From positions 207,268,243 through 207,332,242 of the forward strand of contig NC_053037.3 of assembly GCF_002575655.3 (NCBI RefSeq): DNA of 64,000 nt, given 5' to 3'. A program made the position numbers and the translations under genes. This document shows, piece after piece, positions 54,395 through 64,000 of the stretch. Within the stretch, counting starts at the first letter, position 1. Every line of letters begins with the position of its first letter. The stretch comes from Aegilops tauschii subsp. strangulata. Its lineage: Eukaryota; Streptophyta; Magnoliopsida; Poales; Poaceae. The notes under the pieces are model-generated. The model ran no database searches, was not told the DNA's origin, and worked only from the letters and a program-made list of their open reading frames with translations.

Positions 54395-55674
54395 TAACGT
54401 GGAGACATCTCTTGTTGGGAAGACAAGTGGACATTTTCACCGATCACAAGAGTCTCAAGTACATCTTCACTCAGCCCAACCTCAACCTCAGGCAGACTCG
54501 ATGGGTCGAAATGATTCAAGAGTACAATCTGAGTATTGAATATACTCCAGGCAAGGCCAATGTCATTGCAGATGCTTTAAGCAGGAAGGCTTATTGCAAC
54601 AGCTTAATTCTCAAGCCATTCCAACCGGATCTTTGTGAAGCTTTCCGCAAGCTGAATCTCCAAGTTGTTCCTCAAGGCTTTCTTGCCAACCTCATAGTCT
54701 CTCCTACTTTGGAAGATCAAATTCGTGAGGCACAACTCCCTGATGCCATGGTGAAGAAGGTGAAACGTGGTATCGACAAGGGTCTTTCCAAATACAAGTG
54801 CTATCGCATTGATGACAGAGACACTTTATTCTTCGAGGACCGGATTGTGGTTCCTAAAGGTGATCTAAGGAAAGTCATTATGAACGAGGCGCACAATTCT
54901 CTTCTGTCCATTCATCCTGGAAGTACGAAGATGTACCATGACCTCAAGCAGTCGTATTGGTGGACTCGAATGAAGCGAGAAATTGCTCAATTCATGAATG
55001 AATGTGATGTCTGTCGAAGAGTGAAAGCAGAACACCAACGACCAGCTGGTCTCCTCCAACCTCTTGCTATCCCAGAATGGAAGTTTGATCATATTGAAAT
55101 GGACTTCGTGGCTGGTTTTCCAAAGTCCAAGCGCGGAAATGATGCTATCTTCGTTGTCATCGACAAGCTTTCTAAAGTGGCTCATTTCTTTCCAATCAAA
55201 GAATCCATCACAGCAGCTCAGTTGGCAGAGCTATACACCTCCAGAATTGTCTCCTTGCACGGCATTCCACAATTGATTTCTTCAGATCGTGGAAGCATCT
55301 TCACCTCTAAGTTCTGGGACTCCTTTCAGAAGGCCATAGGCACAAACATTCGCTTCAGCACAGCTTTCCATCCTCAAACTAGTGGCCAAGTCGAGCGAGT
55401 CAATCAAATTCTTGAAGATATGCTTAGGGCTTGTGTCATTTCTTTTGGCATGAAATGGGAAGATTGTCTTCCATATGCCGAATTCTCCTACAACAACAGC
55501 TTCCAAGAAAGTTCGGGCAAAGCCCCATTCGAGATTCTCTATGGCAGAAAGTGCCGTACTCCTCTTAATTGGTCAGAGACTGGTGAACGCCAACTTCTTG
55601 GCAATGACTTAATCACTGAAGCTGAAGAAATGTGTAAAGTCATCCGTGATAATCTCAAAGCCGCGCAATCGCGC
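54395..55674 (+). pseudogene. pol: RNase H end and integrase of element B
   Basis: Phase after the first deletion. [17 protein letters not shown], integrase zinc domain ([12 protein letters not shown] ... CDVCRRVK), catalytic [24 protein letters not shown] and SGQVERVNQILEDML. CAG (Gln) is present where A has TAG at 11503. The coding phase ends at a second one-base deletion near 55674 (one C fewer than A in the CGCGC(C)AGAAG stretch). Confidence 0.9.
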
Positions 55675-56141
55675 AGAAGAGTTACTATGATAGTAAGCAC
55701 CGTGATGTGGCTTTCGAGATTGGAGACCATGTCTACCTCCGCGTCTCTCCAATGAAATGCACTCGTCGTTTCGGTATCAAAGGGAAGCTTGCCCCTAGAT
55801 ACGTGGGTCCTTTCAAGATCATTGGCAAAAGAGGCGACCTCGCCTATCAACTTGAGCTTCCTTCCAACTTCGCGAACGTGCACGATGTGTTCCACGTGTC
55901 ACAGCTCCGCAAGTGCTTCAAGACTCCTGAGCGCACTATCAACTTCGAAGAGATTGAGCTCCAAGAAGATTTGTCTTATCATGAGCACCCCGTTGCTATT
56001 CTTGAAGAAACTGAGCGCAAGACTCGCAACAAGTCAATCAAATTCCTGAAAGTGAAGTGGTCACACCATTCCGACCGGGAAGCCACCTGGGAACGCGAGG
56101 ACCATCTCCGTTCCAAATATCCGGAGTTCTTTCAGTCCTAG
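55675..56141 (+). pseudogene. pol: Integrase C-terminus and chromodomain-like tail of element B
   Basis: Third phase: FEIGDHVYLRVSPMKCTRRF, YVGPFKIIGKRGDLAYQLEL, and the chromodomain-like LKVKWSHHSDREATWERED ending PEFFQS-TAG, as in A. Confidence 0.88.
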
Positions 56142-56162
56142 ATCTCGGGACGAGATCTTCTC

Positions 56163-56177
56163 GTAGTGGTGGAGTGT
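56163..56177 (+). other. Purine-rich tract of element B
   Basis: GTAGTGGTGGAGTGT just before the 3' LTR; same as in A. Confidence 0.6.
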
Positions 56178-59100
56178 TGTAACACCCGGCATGTAACTTT
56201 CCATATTTGTAACTCCGACTCTTGCCATTTTTGGCTATGTGTTATGATATTCCCTTCGTGGTCGGGTTTTGTCTTTCGTTTTGTATTTTGTTCATGTCAT
56301 GCATTTCATATCATGTCATCATGTGCATCGCATTTGCATACGTGTTCGTCTCTTGCATCCGAGTATTTTCCCCGTTGTCCGTTTTGCAATCCGGCGCTCC
56401 TATCTCCTTCGGTGCACCCCTCTTGTTTTCTTTCGTGAGCGGGTGTCAAACATTCTCGGAATGGACCGAGGCTTGTCAAGTGGCCTTAGTATACCACCCG
56501 GAGACCACCGGTCAAGTTTCGTTCCATTTGGAGTTCGTTTGGTACTCCAACGGTTAACCGGACATCCGCAAAGTCCATTTGTGTGTTGCAGCAAACCCCC
56601 CTCAAAAACCAGCTCAAAACCCACCAAACTCTCTTCCATGCTGTAGGTCGTTCGATCACGATCGTGTGGGCGAAAACCGCACCTCATTTGGAGCTTCCTA
56701 GCTCCCTCTACCTATTTATATGTGAGAACCCCGAAATTACATTCGCAGTCCCCGAAACCCTAACTTCCCCCGCCACCACCGGACGTGTCCGGCGCCCACC
56801 GGACATCTTCGCCGCCGCGTCCAACGAATCGGCGCGCGCCACGTCATCAGCCCGTACGCCGCCGCCGCGCCGGCCCGCAGGCCTGCCGCGGGCCCTCCCG
56901 GGCCCGAGCCTTCTCGCCCAGCGCCGCCGCTCGCCCTCCGCAGCGGTCGCCGCCGCCGGCCGCCCGCCGTGCTTCGCCGGCCGCGCCGCCTCGCCCGTCG
57001 CCGGCGCCGCCCGGGCCCGCGCGCCCGCGTCCTCCGGCCGCCCTCCGCGTCTCCCCTCGCCGGACCGCGCCTCCCCAAGGCTCCTCTCCTCCGCCGCGTA
57101 TCCTCCCGCCGGCGAGCCGAGCCGGCCCCGATCTGGATCCAGTCAACGCTCCAGGTTGACCCCGAGACCCCCCCGATTTCACCAGTCTTGATGTTTTCAC
57201 AGCATGTGTCCATGTTCATCAGTGCATAACTTATTGTACATAGCTCCGTTTCGCGCGTGTAATATGTCAAATTGTTCGTCTCGTGATGCTCTACATTTTG
57301 TTCAATTGCACCATGTTCATTAGAGGTCATCTTGATGTCCAAATCTTTATTGCAAAAGGGCTAGTTGCTGTTATCTGCTGGTTCTTATCAGAACTTGGAG
57401 ATTTGTCATTTTTATATCTTTAGATCTGTGCATCTTATGGGCATGAGCTCTGCATGTGTTTTGTTGTATGCCATGTCATCTTTCTAGTGGTGTATTCCAT
57501 GTATTTTTGTGATCTCTGTGGTGTCTAGCTCAAGCATGCAAACTAGGCTCCGTAATGTTTCTGATTTCAGGGACAGTGAATTCTCCAAGTCTTTGTCTGC
57601 TGTTATTTTGTTGTCATGTAAACTTGATGCTACAGAGAGATCCATGCATATTTTGGAGATGTTCAGTAAGGATGTTTTCTAGATATTGTTGTAATTGATC
57701 TATTACTGCCCTTTTTTGCAATTATGGAGTGCCATAGCATGACTAAATCTTGCTCTACTTTTGCTATAAAATATTTCTGGCAGATTCTTAACATGATATG
57801 CTATTTTGCCAAGCTTGTTGTAGTTGTTCCATGCATGCTATGCTTTTGTTCTTGCCATGGATAGCTTCATAAACATGCCATCTTGCTGTAGGTATGCTTG
57901 TTTTGTCATGAATTGCTCTGTAGTGAGTGCTTCAAGCTCACAAAGAGGCCTTCATATTATTGTTTCTGCCATGCTCTGTTTTCTGCCAAGTCTGAAGCCT
58001 GATAACGAAACTTGCTATGTTTACAAGCTTGCCATCATACCTTCAGTTACTTTTTGGCTTATGGTCAGTAAGGGACTTTTGTCATATGCATTTAGTAGAA
58101 TACTGCCATGCCTTGTTTTGCTATGTTAAGTTCTTGTAGAATGTTGATTTCGTGCTCTGAACTTTGCTACCTGATGCTGTTTTCTGCCATGTCCAGTAAT
58201 TTCACCAAGTCTGTGAACCTGATATCTTTTGCACTTTTGCCATGCTTGTTTGAGCTTGATATGTTGTGATCTAGCCGTAGCTCAGTGTTCATCTTTTGTC
58301 AAGAATCTCCTGTAGATTACTTCCATATGCTTTGTTGCTATGTTGGAGTGCTGTAGCTTTGTTGCTTGTTGCATTCTAAGTGCTATCATGCTGTTAATCG
58401 CAGATTCGTGTCATTCTTGTTTTGCTTGCCATTTGCAAACCGTGCATCCGTTTCCGGTGATCTTTATATCGATTTCGACCGAAATTGTCTCATCTTTCTA
58501 GTGGCATGCTTGGTTTGCCAAGTTACTACCTTGTTCATCATTTTTCCTTCCGGAGCACGCATATGCATCGCATATCATATCTCGCATATCATACATGTGT
58601 TGCATCATGTTGCTTGTGCATTTCTCGTGATTGATTGTGGTTCCGTTGCTTGTGTTCTTGCCTTGGGTAGAGCCGGGAGACGAGTTCGTGAACGAGGAAC
58701 CTGTTGAGTACGCTTACGAGGATCAAGCTTTCGACAACTCTGAGAACCTTGCAGGCAAGATGACCACACCTCGAAATCACTTCTATCTTTGCTTTGCTAG
58801 CTGTTCGCTCTATTGCCATGCCGCGCTACCTATCACTTGCTATATCATGCCTCCCATATTGCCATGTCAGCCTCTAACCATCCTTTCCTAGCAAACCGTT
58901 GTTTGGCTAAGTTACCGCTTTTGCTCAGCCCTTCTTATAGCGTTGCTAGTTGCAGGTGAAGTTGAAGTTTGTTCCATGTTGGAACATGGATATGTTGGGA
59001 TATCACAATATCTCTTATTTAATTAATGCATCTATATATTTGGTAAAGGGTGGAAGGCTCGGCCTTATGCCTGGTGTTTTGTTCCACTCTTGCCGCCCTA

Positions 59101-60368
59101 GTTTCTGTTATACCGGTATTATGTTCCTTGAGTTTGCGTTCCTTACGCGGTCGGGTGATTTATGGGACCCCCTTGACAGTTCGCCTTGAATAAAACTCCT
59201 CCAGCAAGGCCCAACCTTGGTTTTACCATTTGCCACCTAAGCCTTTCCCCCGGGTTTTCGCGAGCCCGAGGGTCATCTTATTTTAACCCCCTGGGGCCAG
59301 TGCTCCTTCGAGTGTTGGTCCGAACTGAGTAGACTGCGGGGCCCCCTCCTGGAAACTCGAGGTCTGGTTTTACTCGTAGGATGTCTCATCCGGTGTGCCC
59401 TGAGAACGAGATATGTGCAGCTCCTATCGGGATTTGTCGGCGCATCGGGCGGCTTTGCTGGTCTTGTTTTACCATTGTCGAAATGTCTTGTAAACCGGGA
59501 TTCCGAGACTGATCGGGTCTTTCCGGGAGAAGGTTTATCCTTCGTTGACCGTGAGAGCTTATGATGGGCTAAGTTGGGACACCCCTGCAGGGTATTATCT
59601 TTCGAAAGCCGTGCCCGCGGTTATGAGGCAGATGGGAATTTGTTAATGTCCGGTTGTAGAGAACTTGTCACTTGACCCAATTAAAATACATCAACTGTGT
59701 GTGTAGCCGTGATGGTCTCTTCTCGGCGGAGTCCGGGAAGTGAACACGGTTTGAGTTATGAATGACGTAAGTAGGAGTTCAGGATCACTTCTTGGTCATT
59801 GCTAGATGACGACCGTTCCGTTGCTTCTCTTCCCGCTCTCTTTTGCGTATGTTAGCCACCATATATGCTTATTGCCGCTGCTGCTCCACCTCATTACACC
59901 ATCCTTTCCTATAAGCTTAAATAGTCTTGATCTCGCGGGTGTGAGATTGCTGAGTCCTCGTGAATCACAGATTCTACCAAAACAGTTGCAGGTGCCGACG
60001 ATGCCAGCGCAGATGATGGGGTCGATCTCAAGTGGGAGTTCGACGAGGAGCGTGGTCGTTACTATGTGTCTTTTCCTGATGATCAGTAGTGGAGCCCAGT
60101 TGGGACGATCGGGGATCTAGCATTTGGGGTTATCTTATTTTCATTTGGATCTTGACCGTAGTCGGTCTATGTATGTATTTTGGATGATGTATGAATTATA
60201 TTTATGTATTGTGTGAAGTGGCGATTGTAAGCCAACTCTTTATCCCATTCTTGTTCATTACATGGGATTGTGTGAAGATGACCCTTCTTGCGACAAAACC
60301 ACTATGCGGTTATGCCTCTAAGTCGTGCCTCGACACGTGGGAGATATAGCCGCATCGTGGGCGTTACA
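56178..60368 (+). repeat. 3' LTR of element B (4191 bp)
   Basis: TGTAACACCCGGCATG to GTGGGCGTTACA. TATA at about 56712-56720. Very similar to the 5' LTR except for the GC-rich indel. Confidence 0.93.
57000..60089 (+). CDS. LTR-embedded acidic protein gene (copy in the B 3' LTR)
   Basis: Exon 1 ends at the same donor (57154; PDLDPVNAP); its start is uncertain because the ATG used in the 5' LTR is ACG here (another in-frame ATG lies at 56785). Exon 2 is 58671-58754, identical to the 5' LTR copy. Exon 3 is 59992-60089 with one synonymous change (AGT to AGC) relative to the 5' LTR. A 3' LTR copy would be transcribed into flanking DNA. Listed start is approximate. Confidence 0.42.
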
Positions 60369-60373
60369 GTCTT
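60369..60373 (+). repeat. Right target duplication of element B
   Basis: GTCTT, identical to 46320-46324. Confidence 0.9.
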
Positions 60374-60739
60374 GTAGCACGGAAATGGAAACCTTTGGTT
60401 GATACCTCAGGACTCAGCGCCTACGCTTGCCTCTTTAGCACCAAAGAGGAAACCTGCTGTATTGCGCCTGCTGGCACCCGCCTGGCATCGGTCGTCTTGA
60501 CTCGTGTCATCCAAACCTCACGAGGTGGGGGCTTGCATAGAAATCTCCGCTCCTCAGGAGCCAGACTGAGGAGGCCGCTCCTTCTGGAGGTCTTGGCGTC
60601 GTCCGCCTCGCGAGGCTTGGCCCCTCGCGAGGGTGTTGTGTTGTTGGTGCTGAAGATGGGCCGTACCAGGCTGTCGATGGAGCCACGCCACGGGCCGCAG
60701 GCAGGCAAGTCTAGGTACCCTAGTTCCCATAAGCCGACA
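60374..60739 (-). repeat. Element D LTR, right piece
   Basis: On the minus strand it starts TGTCGGCTTATGGGAACTAG at 60739 and continues into 46319 once B is removed. The LTR was therefore the landing site of B. A CCAGGGGCTAC purine-rich tract precedes it (60740-60750, minus). Confidence 0.6.
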
Positions 60740-61123
60740 GTAGCCCCTGGGCCCGCGGCGCGCCCGGACTTGGCTTCGAGGCAAAGCCAAAGGGCAAGGG
60801 TGGAGCCCCGCGTGCCCCAACCGCCTGCGCCCTCGGTCGACACGTGGCGCTTGATGGGACGTGGGCGTCTCCACTTCCCCACGCAGCCTCGGCAACCGCT
60901 CGATTTGACGGCTGCCTATTGCGAGCGCGGCTCAGCCACCATTGCCCGCCGTGCTTGTCCTCTGTCTCTCCCTTTCTTGTAAGCTCGCTTCCCCCTTCCA
61001 GATTCCACACCAGCATTGATCCACCTCCGCCGCCATGGCCCCGAGGTCAAAGAAGAGGGGAAGAACTCGTGCACCCGCTGAATCCCCTCCGGGCTTTGAG
61101 CCCGTGCTTGGCCGGTCATTGGT
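60740..61123 (+). pseudogene. Start of the element D antisense ORF, cut by LTR F
   Basis: After the purine-rich tract and a GC-rich leader, an ATG in strong context (GCCGCCATGGCC, 61035) opens MAPRSKKRGRTRAPAESPPG and runs 30 codons to 61123, where LTR F begins. Layout and basic start match the antisense ORF of element C (MGRKMGGTKGK). The rest should lie right of F, outside the window. Confidence 0.45.
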
Positions 61124-64000
61124 TGTCACAACCCTAGAATTTGTTTGCAGATAGTTGCATCAGTGAGCATCATGCATCCTGTTAATTATAAGAAAATTGA
61201 AATGGGGATTATTCAAGCCTCAGAAATTATTTTAAAAGAAGGGCAAGAACCCTTTAAATTGCATTCAGTGATTCCAAAATTCCCTAAGAATAGTTTTGAG
61301 AATTTTGCTAAGGGTTATATAGCAGACCAAAATTTTGGAAATTTTTTAAGGAATTATTTGGTCTCCGAATTTAAAACAATATCTTATTTGAATTTGGAAA
61401 TATATTCAAATATATATGGATATGTTTTCAAATGCTCTGAGATAATTTATGTGCAATTGGAAATGTCCAATGAGCAACATAAATTATACTCAGAGGTGTT
61501 TGGCACTTATTTGAATTTTGTTTAAATTAAAAAAAGTGGCCAAAGGAATAAATAAAAAAGAAACAAAAACAAAATAGAAAATAGAAAATAAAAAGAGAGA
61601 GAGAGCTCACTTGAGCAGCCCACCCACCTAGCCCAGGAGAGAAGCCGACCCAGCCCACCTCCTCCTTCCTGTCGTCTTCCTCCTCTGGCAGGAGGACTGG
61701 CGCGTGCCCGGCGCACGCGACCACACGCCCCGGCCACCTCGAGCCCGCCTGCTCACGCTGGTTGCCTCCCGCGACACCACGCAGCTCCTTCGACCCTCTC
61801 TCACTCTCCCTCGTCCCATTCTCCTCCCTTGGCTCTCTCCCTCCCACGCAACCGAGCACGCCGTCACCGCCGTTCGCTGCCACCGCGCCCAGAGCCACTG
61901 CCTCGCCTCGTCTTCGTGCCCCGAGCTCCGTCTCCTCGCGATGAAGCCCTTCGCCGAGCCGCCCGACGCCGGGAGCCCCTGGAACGCCCTCACCACCCTC
62001 AACTTCAAGCCCGGAGGCCAGAGATCGCTATCATCGCTCCATCAACTCCGATGCCTCCCCCGTGCTGCCGAGCCCTCCATGCGACGCACTGTGAGCTCCG
62101 CCATCGTTCCCCCTAACCCCATGGATTATCGCTCGCCGTAGCGGCCGTTTCCATGACGTCCGAAGCACGCCGCCGCACAAGCTTGTCGCCGATGAGGCTC
62201 CGATGACCAAATGGTCCCGTGCATATGCCTGTCATCTTCGTGAATGCATGTAGCACCCGTAGGAACTAACCGTTAATCCTCCCGTGCGCCGTGTCGTCGC
62301 TTCATCGGCGCCCGAGCTCCGGCCGCCGCCGTTGAGGTCGCCGCCGCCGCTTCCAGCCACCCCAGCTCCGTCCAAGGCCATCGTTGGACGCGCCACACCG
62401 TCAGCTTCTCGTAGCGCCCACCCGCACATCGAACCGTGGCCGGAGCAGCGTTTCCAACGCTCTTCGCCGCGTCTAACCCCGTCGGCGGTTAAACGCCAGC
62501 GAGTTTGACTCGTTTGACTAGGGGTTTGACTCCCCCTGTGTCATTGACATGTGGGCCCAGGCTCCTGCTAATTTTGGTTAAGTTTTAATTAAACTTAATT
62601 AGCCTCTATTTCACTGACATGTGGGCCCAGACCCTTAACTAATCTAGGTTATGATTAGATTAATGCTAATTAACTCTGTTAGTTAGGTTAGTCACAGACA
62701 CGCGGGTCCCACTGGTCAGGTTTGACCTGGACCGCGCCTGTTAACTCACTGACGTCACACCGATGGCATGCTGGCGCAATAAGTCATTTTCTGGATTTAG
62801 TTTAAATTAGAATAACAAGGAAATTCCAGAAATTTTTTAAAACTTCTAAAAATCATAGAAATTCAACCGTAACTCCAAATGAAATAATTTCTATATGAGA
62901 AATTATCAAAAAAAATCCAATCTATCCATATGTACCATTTTCATGCTGAATAATCAAGTTATACCTACTAAATATGTGAAAACACATAAATGGCATTTTT
63001 AAATGCTTAATTTGGAGTTACATTTGAACCCTTGGTTCAAATGAACTTCATCCAAATAAAATGCTAGATACACTAGCTCAAACCACATCATATCTACATC
63101 TCATGATCATGCATCATATTGTTGCATTGCATTGATTGTATTCCTTCTCTGTTTGCCGGTGTTGTTCCCTCGCAGTGACATTGTTCCGACATTGTGATCG
63201 TTGACACCGATGAAGAGCTATACTATCTTCAGAAGTGCCAGGCAAGCAAAACCCCCATTGAGCATTTTGATACAATCCCACTCTCTCGCTCCTGCTTTGT
63301 TTTACTGCATTAGGGCGACAATGTTTCAACTGCTACATGCTGCGGTAGCTGAACCCCATTCCTCTGCATGACCTGTCTTTGCCACAGTAATTAGTAAAAA
63401 CCCACTAGCATAAGTAGGAGTTGTTTGAGCCATGATGTGCCTACTCATTTATGCTTTCTTGTTATGCCTTCTAATGCTTAGAGTTGTGTCAGGTCTGATT
63501 CCTCGGGGATGAATTGGAATGTGGTCATCATGTCCCACTGTTGAGAGCTAAGTGTGTGAACACAATTTGGGAAAGGTAGCGGTGAGAGGCTATGTAGGAG
63601 TACATGGTGGGTTGTCTCATTGAAACCGTCCTTAGGAACTGAATTCCGTGTTTGTGATCCAAGACAGTTACTACCACACATTGGGATCCTTAATTGACTC
63701 TCTCGACTTATTAATCTCCATGTCCTCTGTCCAGGAGTTGCAAGTAGTTTCTGGTGTTTGTAGTATGCTGGAGGCCGTGCGTAGCGGTGAACCTAGGGGT
63801 GGGCTATGATGTGGTAGGCAAGTGGCACGATGTACCGAGATGCCCGTTTGGTTCCTCGGGAACCCTGCACACATCGTTGGGGGTCGTAGTGGAAACCTCG
63901 GCCTAACTCCCTGCGGATGGAACCTGACTAGGCGATAAACCTGTACTAGAGACTTGCGTGGTTAGTCAGGTCGTGGCCGACACCCTCGCTAGGCTTCCGC
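61124..64000 (+). repeat. Start of LTR F (long LTR, runs off the window)
   Basis: Begins TGTCACAACCCTAGAATTTG in the middle of the D antisense ORF; preceding TTGGT (61119-61123) is the candidate target duplication. It is organised like the A/B LTR: AT-rich U3 (61124-61600), GC-rich stretch with gene-like leader (61620-62130), AT-rich intron-like stretch, then an exon-like block 63176-63241 with acceptor CCCTCGCAG and a GC-type donor CAG/GCAAGC. Frames at 61145-61525 and in the GC-rich part have no recognisable content. I infer a related long-LTR family; the LTR end is not reached. Confidence 0.6.
63176..63241 (+). other. Exon-like block in LTR F
   Basis: Reads VDTDEELYYLQKCQ before a GC-type donor, parallel in place and splice-site type to exon 2 of the A/B LTR gene. 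All three phases contain a stop; the phase with the acidic peptide has TGA as its very first codon, so this copy is probably broken or the model is wrong. Confidence 0.3.

Larger units (their letters stand above)
46325..60368 (+). mobile_element. Chromovirus-type Ty3/gypsy copy B, complete
   Basis: 14,044 bp: LTR (46325-50546), primer site, leader, gag-pol, purine-rich tract, LTR (56178-60368) and perfect 5-bp duplication GTCTT. Same family as A. Over 48543-49366 against 58366-59189 I noticed only two or three differences between its LTRs, so it is young. The polyprotein has no stop codon inside the A-type positions but is broken by two one-base deletions (near 54387 and 55674). Confidence 0.93.

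Noticed and set aside
61145..61525. 126-codon ORF at the start of LTR F
   Set aside because: Lies in the AT-rich U3 position of an LTR, with low-complexity Asn/Lys/Ile composition and no motif; probably chance.

Overview
The window is transposon-dense grass chromosome, almost certainly Triticeae (wheat, barley or rye group). I infer this from recalled repeat families, not from a search: long-LTR chromovirus elements, LTRs starting TGATACGTCTCC, CACTA subterminal repeats of the CACACGGTT/GTGTGCGATG type, and GC-rich genes with AAACCCTAG-like leaders. I see no complete single-copy host gene, no rRNA or tRNA gene and no bacterial feature.

Layout. (1) 1-6089: minus-strand Ty3/gypsy element of the Tat lineage (two RNase H domains), cut by the left window edge; it sits inside the 5' LTR of the next element. 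(2) 6090-16541: chromovirus-type Ty3/gypsy copy A (plus), with a 317-bp 5' LTR remnant, a polyprotein broken by three stops and a complete 4.2-kb 3' LTR. (3) 16542-24600: exons of a minus-strand B3-like gene, split by a complete non-autonomous LTR element at 17359-24085. (4) 24600-36600: a patchwork of CACTA-like subterminal repeats, gene-like fragments (zf-XS-like ORF, DEDD 3'-5' exonuclease pseudogene, a coiled-coil ORF, a possible second B3-like ORF) and tandem arrays. (5) 36600-39983: scrambled junction, then the 3' end of a Tat-like element (E) with an intact antisense B3-like ORF and an LTR. (6) 39984-41063: right end of a CACTA element. (7) 41064-46319 and 60374-61123: two minus-oriented Tat-like fragments (C and D), each with an antisense ORF beside its 3' LTR. 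(8) 46325-60368: complete chromovirus copy B, 14 kb, perfect 5-bp target duplication GTCTT. (9) 61124-64000: start of another long LTR (F), running off the right edge.

How the parts relate. A and B are the same family. Both carry gag, protease, RT, RNase H, integrase and a chromodomain-like tail. A is broken by three stop codons and B by two one-base deletions, at different places, so neither is autonomous. The insertion order reads B into D, F into the D antisense ORF, and the Tat element into the A 5' LTR; the 17359-24085 element and A both entered the B3-like gene.

Most interesting signal: the 4.2-kb LTR of A and B contains what looks like its own spliced gene, with a TATA box, a Pro/Arg-rich first exon and two short acidic exons joined in phase. 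Across the three LTR copies, seven of eight substitutions in the two acidic exons are synonymous and there are no indels, while the flanking sequence has indels. This suggests a protein-coding gene carried inside the LTR. A second theme is antisense ORFs with their own promoters next to the 3' LTRs of Tat-like elements, one of them encoding an apparently intact B3-type DNA-binding domain.
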